A DNA stretch of 64,000 nucleotides from Ignavibacteria bacterium (GTDB taxonomy: Bacteria > Bacteroidota > Ignavibacteria > Kapaibacteriales > UBA4661). This document shows positions 7,716 to 16,253 of the stretch, one piece after another (positions within the stretch are counted from its first letter, which is position 1; every line of letters starts with the position of its first letter). The notes under the pieces were generated by a model. The model worked only from the letters and a program-made list of their open reading frames with translations. It did not search any database and was not told where the DNA came from. The position numbers and the translations under genes were made by a program. The stretch covers positions 18,635-82,634 of the forward strand of contig JAAFIV010000023.1 of assembly GCA_013298775.1 (NCBI GenBank). Direction: 5' to 3'.

Positions 7716-10391
7716 CTACAACGTAACACCCACCGTCACATACACACTTCGCGCCTCCGCAGGAATAATGCCAGGTCCAGGATAACCTTCGGCGCGGCGC
7801 GTAAAATATCGTGCATCAAACAAATTATTCACTCCCGCCTCAATCGTCCATTTGATGCCGTCTCCAAGGTATTTATAGCTTGCAGAAATATCCGAAACCG
7901 CATAACTCGGAATAATGCCGTTCACCGCCGTTGAAGTGCGAATGGCGTTGGTCGCATCGGTGAAATGGCGGTGGACGTAGGAATACTGCGCTGTTGCTTG
8001 AAACATTCCTGAAAGCGTGTATTCACGCCATGTTATGCCTGTGCGCAGCATCATCGGCGGCACGAGTTCCACTTCTTTGTTCAAAATAGAAAGGTCGTCG
8101 GTGTTGATGTAGCGAGCATCGGTGAAGGAAGAATTGACGAAGACCGATACGCTGCGAGAGCCGCCATTACTTGCGTTTGAGCCAATTCCTTCAATCTCTC
8201 GCGCAAAAAACCATTTCCACACATCCACCTCAACCAAAGATTCTATGCCGAGTGTACGCGAATCTGCTATGTTCGTACGATAGCGATACGGCAAGTACAA
8301 GGGCGGCGCGTCTGCCTTCAACAGAAGCCCAATACGCTTGTCATAGTTCATTGCAAATGCCGACACATCCCAGTACAACACGCCATCCACGCGCCCGCGC
8401 ACTCCCACATCAGCATTGAAGCCGCGTTCATCCTGCAAGTTTGGATTGACGGCAAAATTTGGATTCACAATGCGCACATCCGAGAATTCAATCGCACGAT
8501 AGTTTTGCGAAAAATTTCCATAGATTTCGAGCGCGACCGGCATCGTACCACGAGCGTCCGTGATAGATTCCATGCGGGGTTTGTAGCTCACCCCCACGCC
8601 CGCCAGCAAAAACGAGCGTTCACGGTTAATCGTTTCATTCGTGCGCGTCTCGGCAACCATATTTCCTGCAAAATCGAACACGCGATTTTTGAAATAGCCA
8701 TCGCCATAGGTGCCAATAAATTCCCAACGAACACCAGGCGTGATGCTAAGTTCAGGCGTTATCGCAAAAATATGTTCGGCAAACGCGGCAACGTTGCTGC
8801 TTGGGAAAATGTAGTCGGAATTTTCAAGATTACTCGGATTGCGATACTGAAAGCGCGGAAGCGAGGAATTATCGCCCTCGCCTTGCTGCTTTTCCGTCCA
8901 GCCCTTGAAAAGCCGCACACCCGCAAGTGCTGTCGAAGGTTTGTCATGCCCAAAGAGCGGAAGCGTGTAGTGATGCACGATGCGGGTCTCATTGCCAAGA
9001 TTTTGGTTCATATCGCGTATCATGGTGCGATTTTGCCCAAAGTCAATGACGTTGATGCGCTCGAAAATCCCCAGCGCGTCGCGTCCCGTGAAGGTCGCCC
9101 ACGAGCGGCTTTCCAAGCGGGTTTCATCGGAAATGCGATAGTCCAACGTCAGCGAAAGCAAGTTCCATTTTACTTGAAACCAATTCCGCTCGCGCGTGGA
9201 TTGGAGCGGGTTTTGCTCGAACATAACATCGGTCAAGCCGCCCGGCTGCTGGGCTTGATATTGCATGAAGGTATAATCGCTCGTCAAAGTGAGATTCCGT
9301 GCGGGTTTCCACTGGAGCGAGGCAAATGCTTGATGCTGCCAGAAGCCGGAATTTGGTCGCCAGCCGTCGCCGCGCTTGAATTGGTAGAGAGCAGTGTAAT
9401 TGAGCGTTGGGGTGAATTGGTTCAAAGCAAGATTTGATGCGTCATTTGAGGTGTCTTTATTCAATAAAATCGTTCCGCCAACCGACGTAAACGAATTCAG
9501 AAAGCCAAACGAACCACCCGTGAGGCGGCTTGAAACCTCGATTGACTTATTGGCTGCGCCACGTTTGAACATAAAATTAAGCATTCCGCCAAACTGCGTT
9601 CCGTATTGCAAACTCGCTGCACCCCTCACCACTTCTATCCGCTCCAATGCTTCTACTGGTGGTGTGTAATAGCTTTCGGGATAACCAAGCGGGTCGGCGG
9701 CGATGTCGTAGCCATTTTGCCGCGTGTTGAAGTTCGCCGTGCGATTCGGACTCAGCCCGCGTGCGCCAATGTTCAGTTGCAAGCCCGAACCATCATTTTC
9801 CCAAATGTTCAAGCCTGCAACCTTCGCAAATACTTGCCGCGCGTTGTTGGCGGCTTTATTTGCCGTGATGTCGTCCAAGCGAATCACTTCCGTTTTTTTT
9901 GCTTCGTAAATTGCCGCACCTTCCACCGAGCGCAGCGCACCAATTCCCATGCCGTTGTCGTTTCTATCCCGCACCATTACTTGTTTTGTGGTGAAGGCGC
10001 GTTCTTTCAAACGGAGCGTCAAAAGTTGTTCCGTTGGGATTGTGAGGTTCATTCTTAGGGTATCGTACAACGCTGCCGACACCATGCAACGGTAGATTCC
10101 ATGCGGTACAGAGGGAATTGCGAATGTACCGTCTGCTTGGGAAATCGCACCAAAGACCGCATTATTACTGCCGTTCAGGATAATTCTTGCACCCGCAATA
10201 GCTTTCCCATTTGCAACCGAACCACGTACAGTTGAGGTTTCTTGCGCCTTTGCAGGAATACTCCACAAAATCATCAATAGTGGCACAGACATTCTTATCT
10301 GTGTTTTGTATTTGAAGCACGCACCAATACTCACAGACAAGAAGTCTCGAGCCAATGAAAGGAGAAGACTATGTAAATGTAAAAATTGCAT
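7716..10391 (-). CDS. TonB-dependent receptor, FecA-like, with regulatory-domain extension
   Basis: Outer-membrane siderophore or heme receptor of 891 aa. After the signal region comes a carboxypeptidase-regulatory-like beta domain (SVANGKAIAGARIILNG), then a plug with VEALERIEVVRGAASLQYG and GGMLNFMFKRG, and a 22-stranded barrel ending in YVTVGVTL. The start codon directly abuts the stop of the upstream HTTM gene, suggesting coupling. The signal peptide is split by a 76-bp palindromic element (10279-10354) read in frame; without it the N terminus would read MQFLHLHSLLLS joined to LLMILWSIPAKAQ, a normal signal peptide. A shorter start at 10292 is possible. It is the last gene of the iron/heme block. 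The ligand is unproven. Confidence 0.9.
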   Translation of the reverse strand: MQFLHLHSLLLSLARDFLSVSIGACFKYKTQIRMSVPLLMILWSIPAKAQETSTVRGSVANGKAIAGARIILNGSNNAVFGAISQADGTFAIPSVPHGIYRCMVSAALYDTLRMNLTIPTEQLLTLRLKERAFTTKQVMVRDRNDNGMGIGALRSVEGAAIYEAKKTEVIRLDDITANKAANNARQVFAKVAGLNIWENDGSGLQLNIGARGLSPNRTANFNTRQNGYDIAADPLGYPESYYTPPVEALERIEVVRGAASLQYGTQFGGMLNFMFKRGAANKSIEVSSRLTGGSFGFLNSFTSVGGTILLNKDTSNDASNLALNQFTPTLNYTALYQFKRGDGWRPNSGFWQHQAFASLQWKPARNLTLTSDYTFMQYQAQQPGGLTDVMFEQNPLQSTRERNWFQVKWNLLSLTLDYRISDETRLESRSWATFTGRDALGIFERINVIDFGQNRTMIRDMNQNLGNETRIVHHYTLPLFGHDKPSTALAGVRLFKGWTEKQQGEGDNSSLPRFQYRNPSNLENSDYIFPSSNVAAFAEHIFAITPELSITPGVRWEFIGTYGDGYFKNRVFDFAGNMVAETRTNETINRERSFLLAGVGVSYKPRMESITDARGTMPVALEIYGNFSQNYRAIEFSDVRIVNPNFAVNPNLQDERGFNADVGVRGRVDGVLYWDVSAFAMNYDKRIGLLLKADAPPLYLPYRYRTNIADSRTLGIESLVEVDVWKWFFAREIEGIGSNASNGGSRSVSVFVNSSFTDARYINTDDLSILNKEVELVPPMMLRTGITWREYTLSGMFQATAQYSYVHRHFTDATNAIRTSTAVNGIIPSYAVSDISASYKYLGDGIKWTIEAGVNNLFDARYFTRRAEGYPGPGIIPAEARSVYVTVGVTL
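10279..10354 (-). repeat. Palindromic core element inside a signal peptide
   Basis: A 76-bp copy of the AGTGGCACAGACATTCTT-type palindrome, bounded by AGTGGCAC and GAGCCA. It is read in frame at the N terminus of the TonB receptor and adds about 25 codons. Confidence 0.8.
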
Positions 10392-11765
10392 TTATTCACG
10401 AAAAGGGAGAATCCATTTTTTTTGAGAAAAATCGTCCTGAAGCCGCGTCAAATCTATGCTGGAATCAATGTACAAGCGACTCGGACGACCATTGAGCGTT
10501 ACATACACCTCCGCCCGAACACGAGGATTGATAACGCCTCGCGCGGCATAGTGTTTTTTCAACACTTTTGCAAAATGCAATATCATATCGGGCTGCATTG
10601 CCATTTGCTTTTCTTGATGCGCGTTCAAAAATTCGCGGTTCAGAGCCACGCCTTCGCGCCCTGTTTGTGCGTCTTTCACGAAAAATGTTGCGTCGCCAGC
10701 TTTTTCCATCAGCATCACGCGCCAAGCAAATCGGTAGCCTTCTTCAGTCCAGAACGTATTGCCGTCGTAGAGCCAGATGCGGCATGGAATCAGGAGTTGG
10801 AGGAGGCAGTGAATGATAAGAATTTCCCTCACCCCAACCCCTCTCCCAGAGGGCGAGGGGCTTTCTAAACTCCCTCTCCCTGTGGGAGAGGGTTGGGGTG
10901 AGGGAAACACTCTTTGCAGCCAAGCAATTACGCGCTTGTGCCACTCTTCCGAAAAATAAATCGGCGTAACAAGGCACATCACAAGCGGAAAAACACCAAT
11001 TTGAAACATCCAGCCTGTAAGCGCGTGAAAGACAACAACCGCCGTGTACGCCAGTATCCGTGAGCGTTTCCACGACAGCCAGAGCGGAATGGTACAATCA
11101 AACAGCATTCCCGCCCACGAAAACAGGTACGCGGTTTCTTTGTAGCGTAACGCCCAGCCCACAAGCGGCATCGTATCATTTGCTGGAAGCCAGATTGCAA
11201 GCGGCATTGCACGAAACAGCCAATCGCTGTTTATTTTTGCAATGCCCGCAAACACGTACACAATTCCTACCTGGAATTTCACCACGTCAATCATCCAGCG
11301 CGGCACGGAATCCAGTTCCAGTGCGGGTTTGCGGCGAACATCTATCGAAAATGTACGGTGCGCTGGAAGGAGCATCAGCACAAAACTCATCACGCTCACG
11401 AAGTAGTAGTGGTTCAGATAGTAGGTTTTATCCAAGAGTTCGACGTAGGTGAACACAAGGAAAAACGCCACGCTCGCCACACGATACCACGCACCCAGCA
11501 TCATTCCAAGCGCGGCAAGCATCATTACGCCAAAGACCGCATACATACTTGCTTCTGGTAAGCCGTATTCCTGCAAAGGCTTCACCCATTCAAAGCCATA
11601 GTACGGAAAATGGACTTTTGGAGCGATGTACTGCTCACGCACCCAGCCCAACGCAAGAAACCGCGCCGTACTCAGCACCATTGCCGCACCAAACAGCATA
11701 CGAAAAACCGCCAGAGGCGCACTACTACTTGTTTGGGCGAAATACTTGGTAAGAATTATTTTCAT
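10392..11765 (-). CDS. HTTM domain membrane protein (vitamin K carboxylase-like)
   Basis: A 457-aa multi-spanning protein. The region LAVFRMLFGAAMVLSTARFL, the GWVREQYI stretch and the following helices match the HTTM fold shared with vitamin K-dependent gamma-carboxylases. Family members in Bacteroidota often accompany imelysin and TonB receptor genes, as here, but their reaction is unknown. The start at 11765 was chosen because upstream codons run through a palindromic element. Around two thirds of the way along, an in-frame repeat (10823-10907) adds a loop of the PSPQPSPTGRGS type between membrane segments. The C-terminal part is soluble, with a beta-rich VTLNGRPSRLYIDS segment. Confidence 0.82.
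   Translation of the reverse strand: MKIILTKYFAQTSSSAPLAVFRMLFGAAMVLSTARFLALGWVREQYIAPKVHFPYYGFEWVKPLQEYGLPEASMYAVFGVMMLAALGMMLGAWYRVASVAFFLVFTYVELLDKTYYLNHYYFVSVMSFVLMLLPAHRTFSIDVRRKPALELDSVPRWMIDVVKFQVGIVYVFAGIAKINSDWLFRAMPLAIWLPANDTMPLVGWALRYKETAYLFSWAGMLFDCTIPLWLSWKRSRILAYTAVVVFHALTGWMFQIGVFPLVMCLVTPIYFSEEWHKRVIAWLQRVFPSPQPSPTGRGSLESPSPSGRGVGVREILIIHCLLQLLIPCRIWLYDGNTFWTEEGYRFAWRVMLMEKAGDATFFVKDAQTGREGVALNREFLNAHQEKQMAMQPDMILHFAKVLKKHYAARGVINPRVRAEVYVTLNGRPSRLYIDSSIDLTRLQDDFSQKKWILPFRE
10823..10907. repeat. CCCTCACCCC-type palindromic repeat, in frame in the HTTM gene
   Basis: Inverted arms TTTCCCTCACCCCAACC and GGTTGGGGTGAGGGAAA enclose a second hairpin. The reading frame stays open and encodes a Pro/Ser/Gly loop. 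Related copies occur at 28839-28939 and, with longer arms, at 50657-51003. Confidence 0.85.
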
Positions 11766-11769
11766 GAGG

Positions 11770-11884
11770 ACTTTCGCAAAATGGCATTTTTTTAAGCAGA
11801 CAAGAGTGTCTGCTCTACCGAAGCCGCATAAAATCTCGTTCTGATGGTAGCACAGACACTCTTGTCTGCGTCGTTTGCGAAAGT
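11770..11884. mobile_element. Palindromic MITE-like element with ACTTTCGCAAA ends
   Basis: Perfect 11-bp inverted ends ACTTTCGCAAA (11770-11780) and TTTGCGAAAGT (11874-11884) enclose the GTAGCACAGACACTCTTGTC palindrome. It starts 5 bp upstream of the HTTM start codon. No clear target duplication was found. Confidence 0.7.
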
Positions 11885-11924
11885 ATTCTTCTTCATCCCT
11901 CAAACCTCAGATTTCATCCTTTCC

Positions 11925-13040
11925 TCAGTCTCCATCGCTGCTGCTGAAAGTGATTTGCAAGCCGAGAAGCGAGGACATATCGCTTTTGAAGAAGCGTGTC
12001 ATCTTCTGAAGCTCGGTAAATGCTGCGTTCACGCTTGGTGCGCTTGATTCGATACTCCGTGCAAGCGTGGTGGTTACTGGGATTGCGGCGAGGGCGTTTT
12101 TGGTATTTGCCAGTTGTGTTTTGGTGTTTGTAATCAAGTCTTTGCCGCCTTGTACGCTGTTCAAATACTCTTCAAAGCCCGTGAAATCTTGTCCCGCTTT
12201 GCTTTTTCCTGCCCACACATTTTCAACAGCAGCAAGATGTTCTTTCGCATACTTCAACGATTGTCCGCTCCAGTATGCCTCCACACGCTGAGATTCTGCG
12301 CGGGTTTGACCAGCACGAAGTCCTGCGGGAACGCCGAATTTGAAGTTTTTTAATTGCTCATAATGTCCAGCGAAGGTATTGAAAAGGAAGGATGTTCCAC
12401 TGCCAACATTTGTGCCGTCATTTGCAATGAAAGCCGCGCGGTAACTGGTGCGCCACGCTGTTACGACGTTCCCAGCTTTCGTTTTGATGTCCAGCATCAT
12501 TGCCCGCAGCACCGATGCCCGCGCTGTATCGCTTGTAAAGCGCATCACAACACGTTCTGCGGGTGGTGCAAGTGTGGAATCGCTAAAGAGCAGATACTCC
12601 ATTGCGGGAAAACCGCGGGTGTCGCGCTGGAAATTATTTGTGGTGAAATTACGTTGGCGAATTGCTGCTTCAATAAGGTTTTTTGCGCTTGGGAAAGTGC
12701 CGAGTTCTTGAGAAAGCATACCAAGTGCTTGGTCGGCGGGACCGAAATCAAAGCCCGCGCAGTGTTGCCATGCCGTGTATGCCTTGTCCCATGCGGCTTG
12801 CGCGGCGGTAAGCGTGGTCGCGCTTGGCGTTGCGGTGAACGCATTGACCGCCGTTTCTAGCTCGTTTACTGATGTTTGGAGGTCGGTGTAGTTTGGAAGA
12901 ATGAGCTTATCGGCGTAGTCTTCCAGCATCTTTTTGCGGTCGAAGCCAGTATTTGTGCCGCCTTGACTGGGATTGTTTGGCGGACACGCTGTCAAAAATA
13001 TGGCGCAGAGGCATATCAAACAAAGGCTGAAAAGGCGCAT
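11925..13040 (-). CDS. Imelysin family lipoprotein
   Basis: A 371-aa lipoprotein: the signal CLCAIFLTAC places the lipidated cysteine at about residue 19. The segment AWDKAYTAWQHCAGFDFGPADQ and the strongly typical DTRGFPAMEYLLF identify the imelysin (M75-like) family of iron-regulated periplasmic proteins, related to ICMP, EfeO and IrpA. These proteins are not convincingly proteolytic; a role in iron binding or uptake at the outer membrane is more likely. It lies between the heme oxygenase and the HTTM gene on the same strand. Confidence 0.9.
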   Translation of the reverse strand: MRLFSLCLICLCAIFLTACPPNNPSQGGTNTGFDRKKMLEDYADKLILPNYTDLQTSVNELETAVNAFTATPSATTLTAAQAAWDKAYTAWQHCAGFDFGPADQALGMLSQELGTFPSAKNLIEAAIRQRNFTTNNFQRDTRGFPAMEYLLFSDSTLAPPAERVVMRFTSDTARASVLRAMMLDIKTKAGNVVTAWRTSYRAAFIANDGTNVGSGTSFLFNTFAGHYEQLKNFKFGVPAGLRAGQTRAESQRVEAYWSGQSLKYAKEHLAAVENVWAGKSKAGQDFTGFEEYLNSVQGGKDLITNTKTQLANTKNALAAIPVTTTLARSIESSAPSVNAAFTELQKMTRFFKSDMSSLLGLQITFSSSDGD

Positions 13041-13096
13041 GAATACTGGAATTGTGGTGGTGTAATTCTTGGTCTATGATATTTGTATAGCAACGT

Positions 13097-13699
13097 TTAC
13101 TCAGCAACCAACCATGTTTCGATTGCTCCAAAGGTGCGCTGTGCGGCTTCAATGATGGTCTTTTCCGTCGCCTCGTCGTTATTGGCAACGGTAGCAAGTG
13201 CCATACAAAAATTCTTCCACATCTCGCCGACACGTGCGCCGTAGCTGGAGAAATATGCGGAGGCTTGCGGAGTGTCGGGGTGAGCGTGAGCAATGATACG
13301 CTCGACGTGCCGCGCTTGGATTTGCCCGCCGAGCGTTGAGCCTTCCAGCACGTACATTGCGCCAAAGGCTTCGGCAATGCTTGTAAACTGCGGTGCGGGC
13401 TGCATGGCTGGTAGATTCTCAATTTCCGCCGCATTCATCCCAAGGGTGCGGAGGTCGGCGGCGATGAATTCTATTTTGCTGCGTTCTTGCATATTCAAGC
13501 GAAAATCATCCCATTGAAACCGCTCAAATTCTTGCTCGATTGCCTTATGAACGCTATAAAATTTTTGCAGATAGAGCTTGTAATCCAGCAGCGTCATTGA
13601 ACCGTCCATCATGGTCTTGGTGAAGCGGTTTTGTTCGATGCTGTCGTGCTGCGGACGTGTTTGTTCCTTGATTGCGGTAAGAATGCGTGGTCGTTCCAT
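13097..13699 (-). CDS. hemO: Biliverdin-producing heme oxygenase
   Basis: A 200-aa all-helical protein of normal bacterial heme oxygenase length. H18 in the motif TRPQHDSIE is the expected proximal heme ligand, and MYVLEGSTLGGQI is the conserved distal-helix glycine-rich segment. The enzyme opens heme to biliverdin, CO and Fe2+. Its position between two iron-linked lipoprotein genes, in a block ending with a TonB receptor, suggests that the receptor delivers heme or a heme-derived source. Start at 13699 is the only ATG placing H18 at the usual distance. A bilin photoreceptor role is less likely, as no phytochrome is nearby. Confidence 0.9.
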   Translation of the reverse strand: MERPRILTAIKEQTRPQHDSIEQNRFTKTMMDGSMTLLDYKLYLQKFYSVHKAIEQEFERFQWDDFRLNMQERSKIEFIAADLRTLGMNAAEIENLPAMQPAPQFTSIAEAFGAMYVLEGSTLGGQIQARHVERIIAHAHPDTPQASAYFSSYGARVGEMWKNFCMALATVANNDEATEKTIIEAAQRTFGAIETWLVAE

Positions 13700-13724
13700 G
13701 GTGATTGAAGAAAGTGAAATGAAG

Positions 13725-13752
13725 GAGGCTCTCGCTTCACAACGAGAGCCTC
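13725..13752. repeat. GAGGCTCTCG palindrome between DUF4856 and heme oxygenase
   Basis: A 10-bp perfect inverted repeat with an 8-nt loop. It belongs to a GTGAGRCYCTCA-type family also at 43637-43723, 46799-46830 and 50789-50877. No T-run follows on the minus strand, so it may be a processing or attenuation hairpin within the operon. Confidence 0.7.
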
Positions 13753-13775
13753 ACAAATGTTGTGTTTACTGGGTT

Positions 13776-14936
13776 TTAGCGCATTTGCTCATTTACCAAA
13801 TTGCGACGGAACAAGTCCATTTGTGCATCGGTGAAACCGTAAATGCCACGTAGTTCCGTGATGACCGTTTGTACATTTGCCAAGAAATTCACGGGGTCGG
13901 TAACAAGCTGCGATGCGGTTGCCGCGCCATTTGCAGGTGTTCCGTCAATAGGTGCTTTCAAGAGCGTCAAAAAGCGGTCAATTTGTGCATCAGAGATACG
14001 CTTTCGTGCAATGCCGCGCCAGCCTGCAAGCAAGGCTACGCCTTCGCTGTACGAATGCAAGGCGCGGGCGTGGTCTTCTCGTGTGGTGGTGGTTTTGCTC
14101 ATCGTTGTTGTAACGGCGAGGCAGTAATTGAGCGCGGTTGCGGCTTGGGCGCGTTCCCAGTTCAGCAAGAGCGAATCTACGGCGGCGGTGCGGTCAGAAT
14201 TGTAGCGCGAACCCGCTTTCACTGCCGCTTGGAGTTTGATAAAATCTGCTTGAATGCGGCGATACAAGCCGCTTGGCGTGTTGTCGCACCGGCGGGCAGC
14301 GTAGGCAGCGAGGAAAAAATCGCGGAGGTCGCCGTGTCGTGTGGCGTTGTCGCTATTGCGGAAAACGGGTGTCGTGCCATAGAGTGCGAGCGCTTTATCA
14401 ACATTGGCAAGGGTTACATCGCCTGTAAGCAGCGTTACTGCTTGATTGTACTGCATTCCGCCATACACAGATTTTTCAATCATTTCGCCTAATTCCAAAC
14501 CGTTTTCATCCAGCAAATACCGCGCTGTTCCAGCACTGAACACGCCACCTTGCCCATTTTGTGCGGGTGTGCGCGTGGGGTCGTAGGTGCCGCCGCTTGC
14601 TTTGGCGATTTCGGTGATGTATGTGTTGATGCGGGCGCGTGTTGCGGGCAGCGTAAGGCTGCTCACGCTTGGAGAACCGCTTGAATACAGCGTTTGCAAG
14701 GTTGATTCGCTGATTTTATAGCCATCGGCGCGTCCTGCTCGGAGGGAATCCAACATTGCCGCAACGGTAGATTTCAAGCGGAGTTCCGTCGCCGCATTAC
14801 CGCGAAAATTTGTGCTATCGTAGCTTTGGGGAATAGTAAGTGCTTCGGGCGGGAATAAATCGCACGAAGTCAAAACAAGCGAAGCGACAAACGCCGCACA
14901 AATACTTGCATACACAAAAAAACGTTGCATTTTCAT
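13776..14936 (-). CDS. DUF4856 lipoprotein
   Basis: A 386-aa lipoprotein from the start at 14936 (MKMQRFF); the signal ends at LVLTSC. The body, with LDENGLELGEMIEKSVYGGM, GDLRDFFLAAYAARRCDN and DREDHA-like helices, matches the DUF4856 family. In Bacteroidota these genes sit beside imelysin and TonB receptor genes, and a helical iron-uptake accessory role is inferred; no activity is established. It is the first gene of the minus-strand block, with two palindromic operators upstream. Confidence 0.85.
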   Translation of the reverse strand: MKMQRFFVYASICAAFVASLVLTSCDLFPPEALTIPQSYDSTNFRGNAATELRLKSTVAAMLDSLRAGRADGYKISESTLQTLYSSGSPSVSSLTLPATRARINTYITEIAKASGGTYDPTRTPAQNGQGGVFSAGTARYLLDENGLELGEMIEKSVYGGMQYNQAVTLLTGDVTLANVDKALALYGTTPVFRNSDNATRHGDLRDFFLAAYAARRCDNTPSGLYRRIQADFIKLQAAVKAGSRYNSDRTAAVDSLLLNWERAQAATALNYCLAVTTTMSKTTTTREDHARALHSYSEGVALLAGWRGIARKRISDAQIDRFLTLLKAPIDGTPANGAATASQLVTDPVNFLANVQTVITELRGIYGFTDAQMDLFRRNLVNEQMR

Positions 14937-14974
14937 ACCAACAAAATTAGTGAAAAGAAATGAATTGCCATAGC

Positions 14975-14997
14975 TTATTTGAACTAAATCTAAATAG
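14975..14997. promoter_or_regulatory. Palindromic operator 1, probably iron-responsive repressor
   Basis: Half-sites TTATTT and AAATAG around a central AACTAAATC; 7 of 11 mirrored positions pair. It lies about 40 bp upstream of the DUF4856 start and 62 bp (centre to centre) from operator 2. Placement ahead of an iron/heme block points to a Fur- or DtxR-type repressor. Confidence 0.6.
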
Positions 14998-15036
14998 CAG
15001 TTCAAATTTATGACAAGTTTTGTTGGCTTGCAAGGT

Positions 15037-15059
15037 TTATTTGGATTGAATCTAAATAA
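15037..15059. promoter_or_regulatory. Palindromic operator 2, probably iron-responsive repressor
   Basis: A 23-bp palindrome with arms TTATTTGGATT and AATCTAAATAA; 10 of 11 mirrored positions pair. It repeats the pattern of operator 1, so two sites appear to control the promoter of the iron/heme genes. Confidence 0.65.
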
Positions 15060-15064
15060 GCAAT

Positions 15065-15102
15065 TTTGAATTCATGAAGGAGATTTGAATTCATGAAGGA
15101 GA
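15065..15102. repeat. 19-bp direct repeat (2 copies)
   Basis: Two adjacent copies of TTTGAATTCATGAAGGAGA. Each contains an ATGAAGGAG, but no supported ORF follows. Confidence 0.85.
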
Positions 15103-15174
15103 ACTTCCACGATGCTACGTCATTTTTTCAGGAATGTTGTAAAATGTCATTCTGTGCGGTACAGATAGGTAGAG

Positions 15175-15275
15175 TGTACATCTGATATAGTGTACTTCTG
15201 ATATAGTGTACTTCTGATATAGTGTACTTCTGATATAGTGTACTTCTGATATAGTGTACTTCTGATATAGTGTAC
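15175..15275. repeat. 16-bp tandem array (6 copies plus part)
   Basis: Six head-to-tail copies of TGTACTTCTGATATAG (the first has one change) plus a partial seventh. The period is not a multiple of three, and the array sits just after the stop of the 15311-16084 gene, 5' of the iron operators. There are no spacers, so it is not a CRISPR array. Confidence 0.95.
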
Positions 15276-15310
15276 ACTGCGTTTCAGAGGGAGGTATAGA
15301 GTACAACCCC

Positions 15311-16084
15311 TCAATACTTATTCGTAATCGCGAACACACTATCTTTCAAGCGCATTTCCACTGTGCGGATTTGTACATTGCGCTCTAAACCGCCCGCAAT
15401 AGGCTGAAGTTCCGGCATTCTCGCCAGAAGCTGCATATCCAAACGTCCGATAATTGCTTGTTCGGAGCGGGCAAGTTCGTAATCAACAGGTGCTTTCAAG
15501 TTGGGTAATTTCTTTAAGCCGCTCCATTGAAAAAATTCAGTCATTTTTACAGGAGCAAAAACTCGTGCCGTTACCTCTTGCCATTGGGCATTTTCAAACG
15601 TAAAAAAACGCACTTCGCTTGTGGAACCCTGCCCCGCCCAACGGCGTTTGCACCAGCCGATAAGTGGCTTCATTATTGGTTTCTTTGCTTTCGGAGGAAG
15701 CGTTTTATACGTCCACTGCGCAACGGAGAAAGATGTCCCTTTATCGCTTTCTGGCGTATTGATAACCAAGAATGTTTTGAAGGTTTCCAGCGCACCCAAG
15801 AAAAAATCAACACCGTTCATCCGAGCAGAATCGCTTGTGCCAGATTGTAAGATAAGTCGCCGCGATTTTGTATCGAATGGCTTCATTTTACCTTCATACT
15901 CGAACAAAGACTCTGGCAAAAGCAAGAAATAATCAGCCACAGAATAGGGCGGACGGAGTGTTTTGAGTAATGAGGTCTCAAATTTGCCATCGAACTTCAA
16001 CTGCTGATTTTCTTGAGCAGTAGTTGTTGTTCGGGAGAAAGACAAAAGAAAAAAGCATACAAGAATAAAGCACAGAAGCCTCAT
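15311..16084 (-). CDS. Secreted protein of unknown function
   Basis: A 257-aa protein from MRLLCFILVCFFLLS, a clear signal peptide, with cleavage near TTAQENQ. I recognise no domain. The mature protein has a PYSVADYFLLLPESLFEYEG segment near the N terminus and a mixed alpha/beta body ending in ITNKY. It ends next to the 16-bp tandem array and shares strand with the cyclase gene upstream, from which it is separated by 169 bp, so co-transcription is possible but not shown. Confidence 0.7.
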   Translation of the reverse strand: MRLLCFILVCFFLLSFSRTTTTAQENQQLKFDGKFETSLLKTLRPPYSVADYFLLLPESLFEYEGKMKPFDTKSRRLILQSGTSDSARMNGVDFFLGALETFKTFLVINTPESDKGTSFSVAQWTYKTLPPKAKKPIMKPLIGWCKRRWAGQGSTSEVRFFTFENAQWQEVTARVFAPVKMTEFFQWSGLKKLPNLKAPVDYELARSEQAIIGRLDMQLLARMPELQPIAGGLERNVQIRTVEMRLKDSVFAITNKY

Positions 16085-16253
16085 ATATACTCGCTTGTGA
16101 GGAAGTAAAGAGTGTTGAGCGAGATGAAAAAGGTTTTGTTGTAATGATGCAAGCATATCTCAATGTTTGGTGGTTCAACTGGTGATTCAACAAAATTCCC
16201 CTCAATCTACAAAAATCATGCTATTTGCAAGGCAAAATACGTTGAAAGGGGCA

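Noticed and set aside
8505..9437. A 310-codon open frame on the plus strand
   Set aside because: It lies antisense to the TonB receptor, whose plug and barrel motifs are clear; no recognisable domain on this strand.
15175..15275. CRISPR array
   Set aside because: Units are contiguous with no variable spacers and no cas genes are present.
15115..15339. A 74-codon ORF across the 16-bp array
   Set aside because: Its sequence is just the translated tandem repeat, the unit is not a multiple of three, and there is no start context or homology.
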